64,000 bases of DNA from Candidatus Pelagibacter ubique HIMB140. GTDB lineage: Bacteria > Pseudomonadota > Alphaproteobacteria > Pelagibacterales > Pelagibacteraceae. The stretch is taken from positions 1,096,001 to 1,160,000 of the forward strand of contig NZ_LAMZ01000001.1 of NCBI RefSeq assembly GCF_025558165.1, written 5' to 3'. A program made the position numbers and the translations under genes. A model generated the notes under the pieces. That model saw only the letters and a list, made by a program, of their open reading frames with translations, was not told where the DNA came from and did not search any database. Positions 53,502-61,776 of this stretch are shown piece by piece (position 1 is the stretch's first letter; the number at the start of each line of letters is the position of its first letter).

Positions 53502-55081
53502 ACAAAATTTATGATAATTTTTTAAATTATGCAGAAAATAATTTTAAGAGAAATCTAAGTTGGCTGGATAGGGATATTGATAGCCCAACTTACGGATCAT
53601 TTGATAGAAATTATTGGCATTACAAAATAACTGATTTTAATTCAGATATTTTACAACAAGGTTTATACACTTTAATTTCGTTGTACAGAGACGATATTCC
53701 AAATGATTACAATAAATTAAGACTAAGAGAACTTATTTTAGCCTCTACCAAATATACAATAAACTCGTTTAAAAAAAAATTATTTTTCAATGAATATTAT
53801 CCAAATGAAGATGGCTACCCACCTTTAGCTTTCATATCAAATCTTTTAGGGGATACTTTCAGTGAATTTCCAGAATTCTTAGATTCAGATGAAATTAGTA
53901 GCACATATAAAAAAATAAACTTATATTTATCAACATTAACAGAATTTAATGCTTCAAACCAATATGCAGTAGGCATATCAGGACTTAATAAATTTTTAAA
54001 ATTTTACCCAGACTCAAAAACCAAAATAAATCTAAGTTTTCATATAAAAAATCTTTTAAACTTACAAAATAATTTTGAGGGTTGGTTTAATGAATATGAT
54101 GGATTTGATTTAGGATATTTAAGTGTTACTTTAGAAGCATTATCCGATATTTATGAAAACGTTAAAGAGAATAGAATTAAATCATCAATAGATAAAATAA
54201 TTGATTTTGTTTATAAAATTATAGACAAAAACGGTGAATTACCATTTACAATCAATAGTAGAAACACTGAATATTTTCTCCCATTTGGTCTAGTCAAAAA
54301 TTTAAAAAGAAATTCAAAATGTGGATCAATATTATATTTATTATTCAATAAAATGAACTCAAGGCTACATTTTATAAAAGGAAATGATGATCGATATCAT
54401 AGTCATTATATATTTGCCAGCATTTTAAAAAGTTTACCATATCTTAAAGAAGCTAATATTTTTTCACAACATAATTTCACTGAATGTGTAGAATTCGCTA
54501 GCGCAGGATTATTAAAAAAATATCTTAAAAAGTTTGACGTCACTGTGTTTATTGGTCTTAAAAAAGGCGGTATAATTAGAATACATGATCATAAAAATAA
54601 AAAAATATTAATTCAAAATGGATTTAGAGCATTAAAAAATAAAAAAATTTTAACAAACAATTTTCAAAACAAAAATTGGAAATTTGAAATTAAGGACGAT
54701 TTAATATCTTGTGAAGGATATTTTATAAAAACAAATTTTGTTGTTTCCACTCCTATAAAACATTTTATTTTAAGAATATTTTCATTTTTATTTGGAAAAA
54801 AAATTATCAAATTTTTAAAAAACTTTATGATATTTAACAAAATTTCAAAAAAGCATTTTTTCAAAAGAAAAATAATGATAAAAAATACTTTAATTGTTAG
54901 GGATTATTTTAAAGGCTTTAGAGGATATAAATTAAAAATTAATCCAAAACAAAATCTTAGACATGTCGCTAGTGCTGATATATTTAGTGAAGAGGATTTT
55001 TCTGAAGATATAATTAAATTAAATATTAAATCAATTCAGAAAGATGCATTCGAAATTACAAATGAACTTAAGTTCAATTAA
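53498..55081 (+). CDS. Protein of unknown function, possible alpha/alpha-toroid fold
   Basis: A 527-residue protein I do not recognise. Residues 1-330 are helical with repeated aromatic and acidic patterns (RNYWHYK, NEYYPNEDGYPP, GWFNEYDGFDLGY), resembling alpha/alpha toroids found in heparinase-like lyases and glycoside hydrolases. Residues 340-527 are richer in strands (VFIGLKKGGIIRIHDH), as in the beta-sandwich that follows the toroid in heparinase II/III proteins. If so it would act on polysaccharide, but no catalytic triad could be identified. It overlaps the F420-beta-like gene by 4 bases and converges with asnB by 8. Confidence 0.5.
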   Translation: MNKIYDNFLNYAENNFKRNLSWLDRDIDSPTYGSFDRNYWHYKITDFNSDILQQGLYTLISLYRDDIPNDYNKLRLRELILASTKYTINSFKKKLFFNEYYPNEDGYPPLAFISNLLGDTFSEFPEFLDSDEISSTYKKINLYLSTLTEFNASNQYAVGISGLNKFLKFYPDSKTKINLSFHIKNLLNLQNNFEGWFNEYDGFDLGYLSVTLEALSDIYENVKENRIKSSIDKIIDFVYKIIDKNGELPFTINSRNTEYFLPFGLVKNLKRNSKCGSILYLLFNKMNSRLHFIKGNDDRYHSHYIFASILKSLPYLKEANIFSQHNFTECVEFASAGLLKKYLKKFDVTVFIGLKKGGIIRIHDHKNKKILIQNGFRALKNKKILTNNFQNKNWKFEIKDDLISCEGYFIKTNFVVSTPIKHFILRIFSFLFGKKIIKFLKNFMIFNKISKKHFFKRKIMIKNTLIVRDYFKGFRGYKLKINPKQNLRHVASADIFSEEDFSEDIIKLNIKSIQKDAFEITNELKFN

Positions 55082-56915
55082 AGTTTTGGTCCATCCAATT
55101 ATGAACAATAGATATCATTATAATTCTTTTAATTGATAGAAACTCTCCTTTTTCTAAATTAAATTTACAGTGTTTTATGAATTCTTCATTAAAAAAACCA
55201 TATTTTTCATGATATTTTTTATCTAAATATTTTTTTGCAAGATTTGATAAGCTATCTTTGTATTTTTTATTTATGGAGACATAAAAAGCTTTCTTTGGAT
55301 TTATATGATCTTTAAAATCTGATTTTTTTAATACATCTCTATAAATAATTTTGGATGAGTTGTTGTTTGTTAGTAGGTTTTCTGGAATATTTAAAATTAA
55401 ATTTAAGATTCTTTTATCTAAAAACGGCACTCTTGTTTCTAGGCCATGTGCCATACTTAATTGATCTGATTTAGTGCAAATTTGATTTGGTAACCAGGTA
55501 TTTATCATTTTTTTTTGTAAATATTTAAATTCTAAACTTTCAATCTCATCTTTAAATGTATCCTTCAAATTTGTAAATTTGTTCATTTCAAAATTATTTA
55601 GTAAAGCAGTTGAGTTTACATAAGTTTTTCTAAAATCATTAAAATTTTCAATTAAATTTATCGTTCTTTCTTTTCCTAATTCTCCTAAGTTTTCATCATA
55701 ATTGAAAAAATAATTTAAGATATTTATAGGTAGATATTTGATTACTCTAGATATTATTCCTCTTAGTTTAATATTGTTTAATGTTTTTAATTTTTTTATG
55801 GAATTTAAATAAAAATATCCACCAAACATTTCATCAGCACCTTCTCCAGTTAATATTACTTTGTGATTTTTTGAGGCTATTTTGCATAATTCATTAATGG
55901 GAAAAATAAGAGAGTCTGCAATTGGGAAGTCAAACTTACTAACGATATTATCCAAATCATTAAAAAAAAATTTATCATCTAAAGATATAAAATTAGTATT
56001 AACATTATATTTTTTTGAAAGTTTTTTAATTTTGTCTGTTTCGTCATTTTCTTGTTTTGTTGAAAATGAATAACCTTCTATATTTTCGTATCCATTTTGT
56101 TTTGCGAAGTGTAATATACCAGCAGAGTCTACACCAGAAGATAAAAAAATACCTATAGGCACATCTGCTCTTAAATTTATTTTAATTGAATCATTAAAAA
56201 TATCATAACATTCTTCTATCCATTCTTTAGAATTTATAACACTATTATATTTTTTATTCTCTAATTCGTAAAAATATCTTTTTTCTGATTTTTTTACATT
56301 ATCCCAAATTAGTATTTCTCCTCTATTTAGTTTTTTAATTCCTTTAAATAAAACTTCACCACTTATAGAATACCTAAACTGAACTGTTTCAGCTAAAGCT
56401 TTAGTATTTAATTTTTTTTCAAATTTAGGATGAAGAGTGATAGATTTTGCAGAGGAGCTAAAGCAAATTTCATTATTAAAAATACTATAATATAGAGGTT
56501 TTATTCCAAACGGGTCATTACATAGTAAGAGTTTTTTTTGTTTAAAATCATAAATGGCTATTGAGAACATACCATTTAATTTGCTTACAAATTTTTCTCC
56601 GTAATAATCGTATAATGACAGAATTACTTCAGTATCACTCTGAGTCTTAAATTTATAACCTTTTTGCTGTAAATTTAATTTTAACTCCAAATAATTATAA
56701 ATTTCACCATTAAATATTAAAGAAGCATTGTATGCTTTCATTGGTTGTTGCCCAGATTCTATATCGATAATCGATAGTCTACTGTGACAAAGATTGATTT
56801 CATTATCTAAAATTAAGTAGCCGTTCTCATCTGGCCCCCTGTATAAAATACTATTAAGTAATTTGTGAATTAAACTCTGAAAATTTTTTCCAGTGTATCC
56901 AGCAATTCCACACAT
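55074..56915 (-). CDS. asnB: Asparagine synthase (glutamine-hydrolysing), second copy
   Basis: A 613-residue AsnB-type protein from ATG 56915 (MCGIAGYTG). The ORF opens four codons earlier, but Cys2 must follow the initiator Met to act as N-terminal nucleophile, so I use the internal ATG. Seen: YRGPDENG, FNGEIYN, SDTEV, SSGVDSAG at 259-266, GEGADEMFGGY and RVPFLD. It forms amides with glutamine-derived ammonia. It differs clearly from the copy at 27376 and probably amidates a different sugar acid. It overlaps the convergent unknown gene by 8 bases and lies just upstream of no sugar-dehydrogenase gene. Confidence 0.88.
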   Translation of the reverse strand: MCGIAGYTGKNFQSLIHKLLNSILYRGPDENGYLILDNEINLCHSRLSIIDIESGQQPMKAYNASLIFNGEIYNYLELKLNLQQKGYKFKTQSDTEVILSLYDYYGEKFVSKLNGMFSIAIYDFKQKKLLLCNDPFGIKPLYYSIFNNEICFSSSAKSITLHPKFEKKLNTKALAETVQFRYSISGEVLFKGIKKLNRGEILIWDNVKKSEKRYFYELENKKYNSVINSKEWIEECYDIFNDSIKINLRADVPIGIFLSSGVDSAGILHFAKQNGYENIEGYSFSTKQENDETDKIKKLSKKYNVNTNFISLDDKFFFNDLDNIVSKFDFPIADSLIFPINELCKIASKNHKVILTGEGADEMFGGYFYLNSIKKLKTLNNIKLRGIISRVIKYLPINILNYFFNYDENLGELGKERTINLIENFNDFRKTYVNSTALLNNFEMNKFTNLKDTFKDEIESLEFKYLQKKMINTWLPNQICTKSDQLSMAHGLETRVPFLDKRILNLILNIPENLLTNNNSSKIIYRDVLKKSDFKDHINPKKAFYVSINKKYKDSLSNLAKKYLDKKYHEKYGFFNEEFIKHCKFNLEKGEFLSIKRIIMISIVHNWMDQNFN

Positions 56916-56920
56916 TTTAT

Positions 56921-58636
56921 CTACCAAGCTCCATGATATTGAAAATTTGAATTTATAATTGTGTAATTTTTAAAATATGTAACCTTAAGATTTTCTGGAG
57001 GAATAAAATTTGTACAAATTATTTTTTCATAAAAACAAACATCTTCAGTAGTTACCTTAATTTTTTTATTATTAACTGTGAGAATATAATCGTCATTTAC
57101 AGCGGCTTGAAACACATTTGGCCAATTAGGATTATCAAAATTTTTATATATTTTGTTTAAGTTTAACAACAAAAATATTGAAGAAAATAATATTACTAGC
57201 ACTTTTAAATTATTAAAAATTTTTTCTTCAAAACTATAATTTTTTAAATTTAATAAAAAAGGAAGTAAAATTGAAATTATTATGAAACTATAGCCATATC
57301 TAAAAACTGGAAATTGAAGAAACCAAATTAAAGTACAAAAAATAGAAATCATTAATAGACTTTTTTCTGTCCATTTAAATTTATTATTAAACAAAATTTT
57401 TTTATTTTTATTTAAATAAAGAAGTAAAAATATTAATATAAAGATATATATATAATTTTTTTCTACTATTCTCATAAAATGATTATTGATCCATACAGGC
57501 AACCAGTTGTTTATTTTATTATACTCTTCGTAGGTATATATTTGGTTTACATCGGTTCTTTTGACTCTATTGGGCCAATCTTTCGCCCAAGCCTGACCTT
57601 TCTGATAATTATAATATGTGTCGGTAATACTTTTTGTGTTTTTAGTACTCCAAGCAACTTGTTCTGAACAAGTGATTGTAACAGGATATTGTAAACAACC
57701 TGATATTAGAAAATTTCGAGAAAAAATTGATATTGAAATGATGAATATAATTGCAGCATAATAAAAAAGTTTTTTTTCAATTTTAAAATATTTAAAATTA
57801 TTAATAAATAAAATAATTATTGGTAGCAAAGACAATACAAACTGAAGCTTATTGAATGTTGCTAACATTGAACATATAACAAGTAAAATAATTATTATAT
57901 TATATTCAAAACTAAAATTTTCTTTATTTTTATAAAAAATAAACTCCAAAACATTTGACCAAACAAAAAATACAATAAGATTACTCATCATATCATTTCC
58001 AAAATCATTATATCTGTAAACTTTTATGCAAATGAAAATAAAAATAAAAAAATTAAATAAGTATACAAATGTATACTCTTTGAAATTTGTATGTTTCAGT
58101 AAATAAAAAAAATAATATAAAAATATACTTGTAAAAAATATTGGAGTTAAAGTTAAATAATTTTTTGGAAAATATAATGGTAAATTGTAGATTGCCATTG
58201 CATTTTGAATGATTGAAGAGTACCCAAATCTAAAGTGAATATTTGCAAGTCCAATTACAATTTTCTCTGAATTAATTATCCCAATATATGGTGCATGATA
58301 TAATCCAAAATCAACGACATTTGTACTTTTAAAAAGTAAAATAAAAACTATTAATGAAATTAAACAGATGTATAAAAAATTTTGAACACTTTTATCTCTA
58401 AATATATAAAAGAATCCAATTATTGATGAAATTATCACAAATATTGAGGTAATAAAATAGTCAATGGGAAAGAAAAAATTTAAAAATATTGATATAAATG
58501 AAGATACTAATAAACCTAAAACAATAATAAATGGAAATTCTTTGAAATATAGTTTTCTATCAAAAGAATAGAAAAAAATTTTTCCAATACCAAATAATGA
58601 AAGACAATTAATAAAAGATGAAATTAAAATTTCCAC
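56921..58636 (-). CDS. Polytopic membrane protein, GT-C glycosyltransferase-like
   Basis: A 571-residue membrane protein if GTG 58636 is the start; the ORF is open to ATG 58720, but that would run 103 bases antisense into the GT2 gene. Even from 58636 the two divergent genes overlap by 19 bases. It has about 12 hydrophobic helices over residues 1-490 and a short soluble tail. A loop with STNVVDFGLYHAPYIG and FRFGYSSIIQNAM resembles the exterior acidic loop of the other two GT-C-like proteins. A glycosyltransferase or polymerase role on the periplasmic side is inferred. Confidence 0.6.
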   Translation of the reverse strand: MEILISSFINCLSLFGIGKIFFYSFDRKLYFKEFPFIIVLGLLVSSFISIFLNFFFPIDYFITSIFVIISSIIGFFYIFRDKSVQNFLYICLISLIVFILLFKSTNVVDFGLYHAPYIGIINSEKIVIGLANIHFRFGYSSIIQNAMAIYNLPLYFPKNYLTLTPIFFTSIFLYYFFYLLKHTNFKEYTFVYLFNFFIFIFICIKVYRYNDFGNDMMSNLIVFFVWSNVLEFIFYKNKENFSFEYNIIIILLVICSMLATFNKLQFVLSLLPIIILFINNFKYFKIEKKLFYYAAIIFIISISIFSRNFLISGCLQYPVTITCSEQVAWSTKNTKSITDTYYNYQKGQAWAKDWPNRVKRTDVNQIYTYEEYNKINNWLPVWINNHFMRIVEKNYIYIFILIFLLLYLNKNKKILFNNKFKWTEKSLLMISIFCTLIWFLQFPVFRYGYSFIIISILLPFLLNLKNYSFEEKIFNNLKVLVILFSSIFLLLNLNKIYKNFDNPNWPNVFQAAVNDDYILTVNNKKIKVTTEDVCFYEKIICTNFIPPENLKVTYFKNYTIINSNFQYHGAW

Positions 58637-59340
58637 AACAAAAAAATTTATTATCTGTAATAATACCTGTTTACAATGAAAAAAAAACAATTGATATAAT
58701 TTTAAATAAAATAATTTCATTAAATATTAATAAAGAAATTATAATTGTAAACGATGGATCTACCGATGAAACAAAACAAAAATTACTGAAATTTAGAAAA
58801 AAAAAAATTATTAAAATTATTAATTTAAAAAAAAATTTTGGAAAAGGCTATGCAATCAGACGAGGAATTGAAGAAGTAAAAGGAGAATTGATTGTAATTC
58901 AGGATGCAGATTTAGAATATAATCCTGAAGATTATTATAAACTTATAAGATCTGTTAAATTGTATAAATCAAAATTTGTTATTGGGTCTAGAGTTTTAAG
59001 TAATAAAATTTATGAAAGACCAAATGGTTTTATTTCAGATTTACTTGTAATCATAAATAAGTTTTTTTCATTTGTAACATCTAAAATAGTAAAACAAAAA
59101 ATCACTGATCCTCAAAGTTGTTATAAATTATTTACTTACGATTTGGCAAAAAAAATAATTTTAAAAGAGAATGGATTTAGCTTTTGTAATGAAATAATAT
59201 TTGAAGTTAGAAAACTTGGTGTTAAAATCTATGAAGTTCCAATCTCATACAAAGGAAGATCTTACAATGAAGGTAAAAAAATAAACTTAAAACATGGATT
59301 GAAGATGTTATTTTATCTTATTAAAAATTATTTAAATTAA
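58618..59340 (+). CDS. Glycosyltransferase family 2 (DPM1-like)
   Basis: A 240-residue soluble GT2 enzyme. Seen: VIIPVYNEKKTI, VNDGSTDET, GKGYAIRRGIEE, QDADLEYNPEDY with the metal Asp pair, and ITDPQSCYKLF. This pattern is the short DPM1-type enzyme that makes polyprenyl-phosphate sugars. A paralogue with the same GKGY and QDADLEY blocks lies at 60916-61614. It begins within the divergent membrane-protein gene and converges with the acetyltransferase by 4 bases. Sugar specificity is unknown. Confidence 0.86.
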   Translation: MKLKFPQQKNLLSVIIPVYNEKKTIDIILNKIISLNINKEIIIVNDGSTDETKQKLLKFRKKKIIKIINLKKNFGKGYAIRRGIEEVKGELIVIQDADLEYNPEDYYKLIRSVKLYKSKFVIGSRVLSNKIYERPNGFISDLLVIINKFFSFVTSKIVKQKITDPQSCYKLFTYDLAKKIILKENGFSFCNEIIFEVRKLGVKIYEVPISYKGRSYNEGKKINLKHGLKMLFYLIKNYLN

Positions 59341-59834
59341 TTGTCATTTTTATTATAATTCGTTCCAAGCTTTAAAAATTTTCCAGACTTAACAATACTA
59401 CCTGGACCAATAATTGACTTTGCACCAATCCAAACTGAGTCACCTATTACAATATTTTCACTAATTAGATCAAAACTTTCCTTCTTAAAATCATGATTAC
59501 CTGTACAAAAATATACGCCTTGAGATATACAGCAATTCTTACCAATTTTTACGTCGCTAATATTGTCTATCCAAACATTCTCACCAATCCATGAATTGTC
59601 ATCAATTTTTAGTTTCCATGGAAATTTTATATTTACTTTAGGTTTCAAATAAACATTTTTTCCAATTTCCGATCCAAATAACTTTAATAAGAAAACTCGT
59701 AATTTAGAACTTGGTATAGAACTGTTAAGAAAAAAATTATTTAATATGAACCATACGGAATTAACAATAATATTTTTTTCTTTATATAAATTAGATTTTT
59801 TGAATTTGCTTAAATCGATCATCTTATAATTCAT
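59337..59834 (-). CDS. WcaF-like hexapeptide acetyltransferase
   Basis: A 165-residue acetyltransferase. Seen: LKLFGSEIGKNVYLKPKVNIKFPWKLKI, then GENVWIDNI, KIGKNCCISQGVYFCTGNHD and VWIGAKSIIGPGSIVKSG. The FPWxLxI...GNHD order matches the WcaF group of colanic-acid-type acetyltransferases, which O-acetylate sugars with acetyl-CoA. The start may be 59834 or the internal ATG at 59822 (MIDLSKF), which is closer to the family's usual beginning. It converges with the GT2 gene by 4 bases; a 66-base gap follows its start. Confidence 0.85.
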   Translation of the reverse strand: MNYKMIDLSKFKKSNLYKEKNIIVNSVWFILNNFFLNSSIPSSKLRVFLLKLFGSEIGKNVYLKPKVNIKFPWKLKIDDNSWIGENVWIDNISDVKIGKNCCISQGVYFCTGNHDFKKESFDLISENIVIGDSVWIGAKSIIGPGSIVKSGKFLKLGTNYNKNDN

Positions 59835-59865
59835 CTTCTGATTAATTTATATTAGTGAATTTAAT

Positions 59866-59893
59866 TTGCAATTTTAATGATATTCATTATTAA
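59866..59893 (+). promoter_or_regulatory. Possible sigma70-type promoter for the GDP-mannose 3,5-epimerase-like gene
   Basis: TTGCAA at 59866-59871, a 16-base spacer, and TATTAA at 59888-59893 sit in the 66-base gap between divergent genes. The epimerase ATG at 59901 is where the transcript would begin, suggesting a leaderless message. The match is by eye only and may be chance in AT-rich DNA. Confidence 0.32.
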
Positions 59894-59900
59894 TGCTTAA

Positions 59901-60908
59901 ATGTCTAAAAATATACTTATATGTGGAGCTGGTGGATTTATTGGTGGCCATCTTGTAAACCATTTTAGAAAAAATGGTAATGTTAATTTAATATGTGCAG
60001 ATGTAAAACCTTTGGAATATTGGTTTCAATTGTTTGATGACACAAAAAATTTTTCTTTAGATTTAAAAGAATATGAAAATTGTTTAAAGGTTACAAAAAA
60101 TATTGATTATGTTTTTAATATGGCATGCAATATGGGTGGAATGGGATTCATTGAAAACAATAAAGCTGAGTGCATGCTTTCTGTATTAATTAACACAAAT
60201 TTGTTGCGAGCTTGTAAAGAAAACAGTAATAAAAAATATTTTTTCTCTTCAAGCGCATGTGTTTATAATGGGCAAAAACAAAAAAAAACCTTTGTTGACG
60301 GTCTTAAAGAATCTGATGCTTACCCAGCAGAACCAGAGGATGGTTATGGATGGGAAAAACTTTTTAGTGAGAGAATGTGCAGGCATTTTACTGAAGATTT
60401 TAAACTAGATACTAGAGTTGTAAGATACCACAATATTTACGGACCCCTAGGTACTTATGATGGTGGAAGAGAAAAAGCACCAGCAGCAATTTGTAGAAAA
60501 ATAATTAATGCAAAATTAAATAAAGAGAATTCAATAGAAGTTTGGGGAGACGGGGAACAAACTAGAAGTTTTTTATACATTGATGATTGTATTGAGGGAA
60601 CATTAAAAGTGTTTGAGAGTGATTTTGACGATGTTTTCAATGTTGGTAGTGATGAGCAAGTATCAATTAATCAGTTAATAAATATAATTGAGGATATTGC
60701 TGATTATAAAGTTAAAAAAAATTATGATTTAAGTAAACCAAAGGGAGTTAGAGGAAGATCAAGTGACAATGATTTTATTAAAAATAAATTGAATTGGTCA
60801 CCAAGCATTAAATTAAAATCAGGTTTAGAAAAAACTTATGCTTGGATATATGATGAGATTAGTAGTGGGACAAATATTTCAAGATTTTCTAGATCTAATT
60901 TAAAATAA
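59901..60908 (+). CDS. GDP-mannose 3,5-epimerase-like NAD-dependent epimerase
   Basis: A 335-residue extended SDR. Seen: CGAGGFIGGHL, the GME-type stretch MACNMGGMGFIENN, SSSACVYN with Cys120, GYGWEKLFSE with Tyr149/Lys153, and GGREKAPAAICRK with Lys192. In plant GDP-mannose 3,5-epimerase the equivalent Cys, Lys and Tyr-x3-Lys carry out the double epimerisation to GDP-L-galactose. All are kept here, so a GDP-hexose 3,5-epimerase or close relative is likely. It is followed 7 bases later by a DPM-type glycosyltransferase, forming the last two-gene unit before the 5S rRNA. Confidence 0.85.
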   Translation: MSKNILICGAGGFIGGHLVNHFRKNGNVNLICADVKPLEYWFQLFDDTKNFSLDLKEYENCLKVTKNIDYVFNMACNMGGMGFIENNKAECMLSVLINTNLLRACKENSNKKYFFSSSACVYNGQKQKKTFVDGLKESDAYPAEPEDGYGWEKLFSERMCRHFTEDFKLDTRVVRYHNIYGPLGTYDGGREKAPAAICRKIINAKLNKENSIEVWGDGEQTRSFLYIDDCIEGTLKVFESDFDDVFNVGSDEQVSINQLINIIEDIADYKVKKNYDLSKPKGVRGRSSDNDFIKNKLNWSPSIKLKSGLEKTYAWIYDEISSGTNISRFSRSNLK

Positions 60909-60915
60909 CTGCTCA

Positions 60916-61614
60916 ATGTCTTTAAAGTTGTCTGTTTTAATACCATGTTTTAACGAAATAAGAACTATTCAAGAAATACTTCAAAAAGTAAGGAATTATA
61001 AAGGTTTAGATATAGAGGTAATTGTTATTGATGATTTTTCAAATGACGGCACTAGAGAAAAATTGAATAATGAGCTTGCTTATTTAATTAACATAATAAT
61101 ATTAAACGATCAAAATTATGGAAAAGGGTATAGTTTAAGAAAAGGTATTGAAAAAGCAACTGGAGACATAATCTTATTTCAAGATGCTGATTTAGAATAT
61201 GATCCAAGTGAATATGAAACATTATTAAAACCAATTATTGAAAACAGAGCAGATGTAGTTTTTGGCTCACGATTTGTTGGGTCTGGAGAAAAAAGAGTAC
61301 TTTATTTTTGGCATAGAGTCGCAAATTTAATTTTAACTACATTATCAAATATGTTTTCAAATTTAAATTTAACAGATATGGAAAATGGGTATAAAATTTT
61401 CAAATCAGAAGTAATCAAAAAAATTCACTTAAAAGAAAATAGATTTGGGATAGAGCCAGAGTTGACAGCAAAAATCGCAAAGCAAAAAAATATTAGAATT
61501 TATGAAATAGGTGTTAAATATTTTGGAAGAACTTACAGTGAGGGTAAGAAAATTACCTGGAAAGATGCATTCCGTGCAATTTACTGTATTATTTGGTATA
61601 ATTTTTTTGATTAA
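60916..61614 (+). CDS. Glycosyltransferase family 2 (DPM1-like)
   Basis: A 232-residue GT2 enzyme. Seen: VLIPCFNEIRTI, IDDFSNDGT, GKGYSLRKGIEK, FQDADLEYDPSEY, MENGYKIF, and FGIEPELTAKIAK. It is a paralogue of the gene at 58618. Enzymes of this group attach sugars to polyprenyl phosphate or to lipids. Its stop lies only 4 bases before the -35 box of the 5S rRNA promoter, so it is the last gene of the variable island on this strand. Confidence 0.87.
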   Translation: MSLKLSVLIPCFNEIRTIQEILQKVRNYKGLDIEVIVIDDFSNDGTREKLNNELAYLINIIILNDQNYGKGYSLRKGIEKATGDIILFQDADLEYDPSEYETLLKPIIENRADVVFGSRFVGSGEKRVLYFWHRVANLILTTLSNMFSNLNLTDMENGYKIFKSEVIKKIHLKENRFGIEPELTAKIAKQKNIRIYEIGVKYFGRTYSEGKKITWKDAFRAIYCIIWYNFFD

Positions 61615-61618
61615 TTTT

Positions 61619-61646
61619 TTGACTATTAAAGCAAAATAGATATAAA
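61619..61646 (+). promoter_or_regulatory. Sigma70-type promoter of the isolated 5S rRNA
   Basis: TTGACT at 61619-61624 and TATAAA at 61641-61646 are separated by 16 bases, each five of six with consensus. The predicted transcription start, 6-7 bases past the -10 box, falls at about 61652-61653, within 1-2 bases of the mature 5S end inferred from helix I. This would allow the 5S gene to be transcribed without the distant 16S-23S operon. Confidence 0.6.
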
Positions 61647-61650
61647 GGCT

Positions 61651-61770
61651 GTGCCTGGTGATTTTTGCGAAAGGGTTATACCCGATCCCATTCCGAACTC
61701 GGAAGTCAAGCCTTTCTGCGCCGATGGTACTTTATCTTAAGATATGGAAGAGTAGGACGTTGCCAGGCAT
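61651..61770 (+). rRNA. rrf: 5S ribosomal RNA
   Basis: About 120 bases with the 5S hallmarks: the loop CCCGATCCCATTCCGAACTC beginning at 61681, then GGAAG, and a terminal helix in which TGCCTGG (61652-61658) pairs with CCAGGCA (61763-61769), extended by a G-U pair at 61651/61770. No 16S, 23S or tRNA gene is nearby. As I recall, SAR11 genomes have 5S separated from 16S-23S by the hypervariable region HVR2. The 3' end is 6 bases from the ATG of the downstream epimerase, with no terminator between. Confidence 0.95.
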
Positions 61771-61776
61771 AACCAA

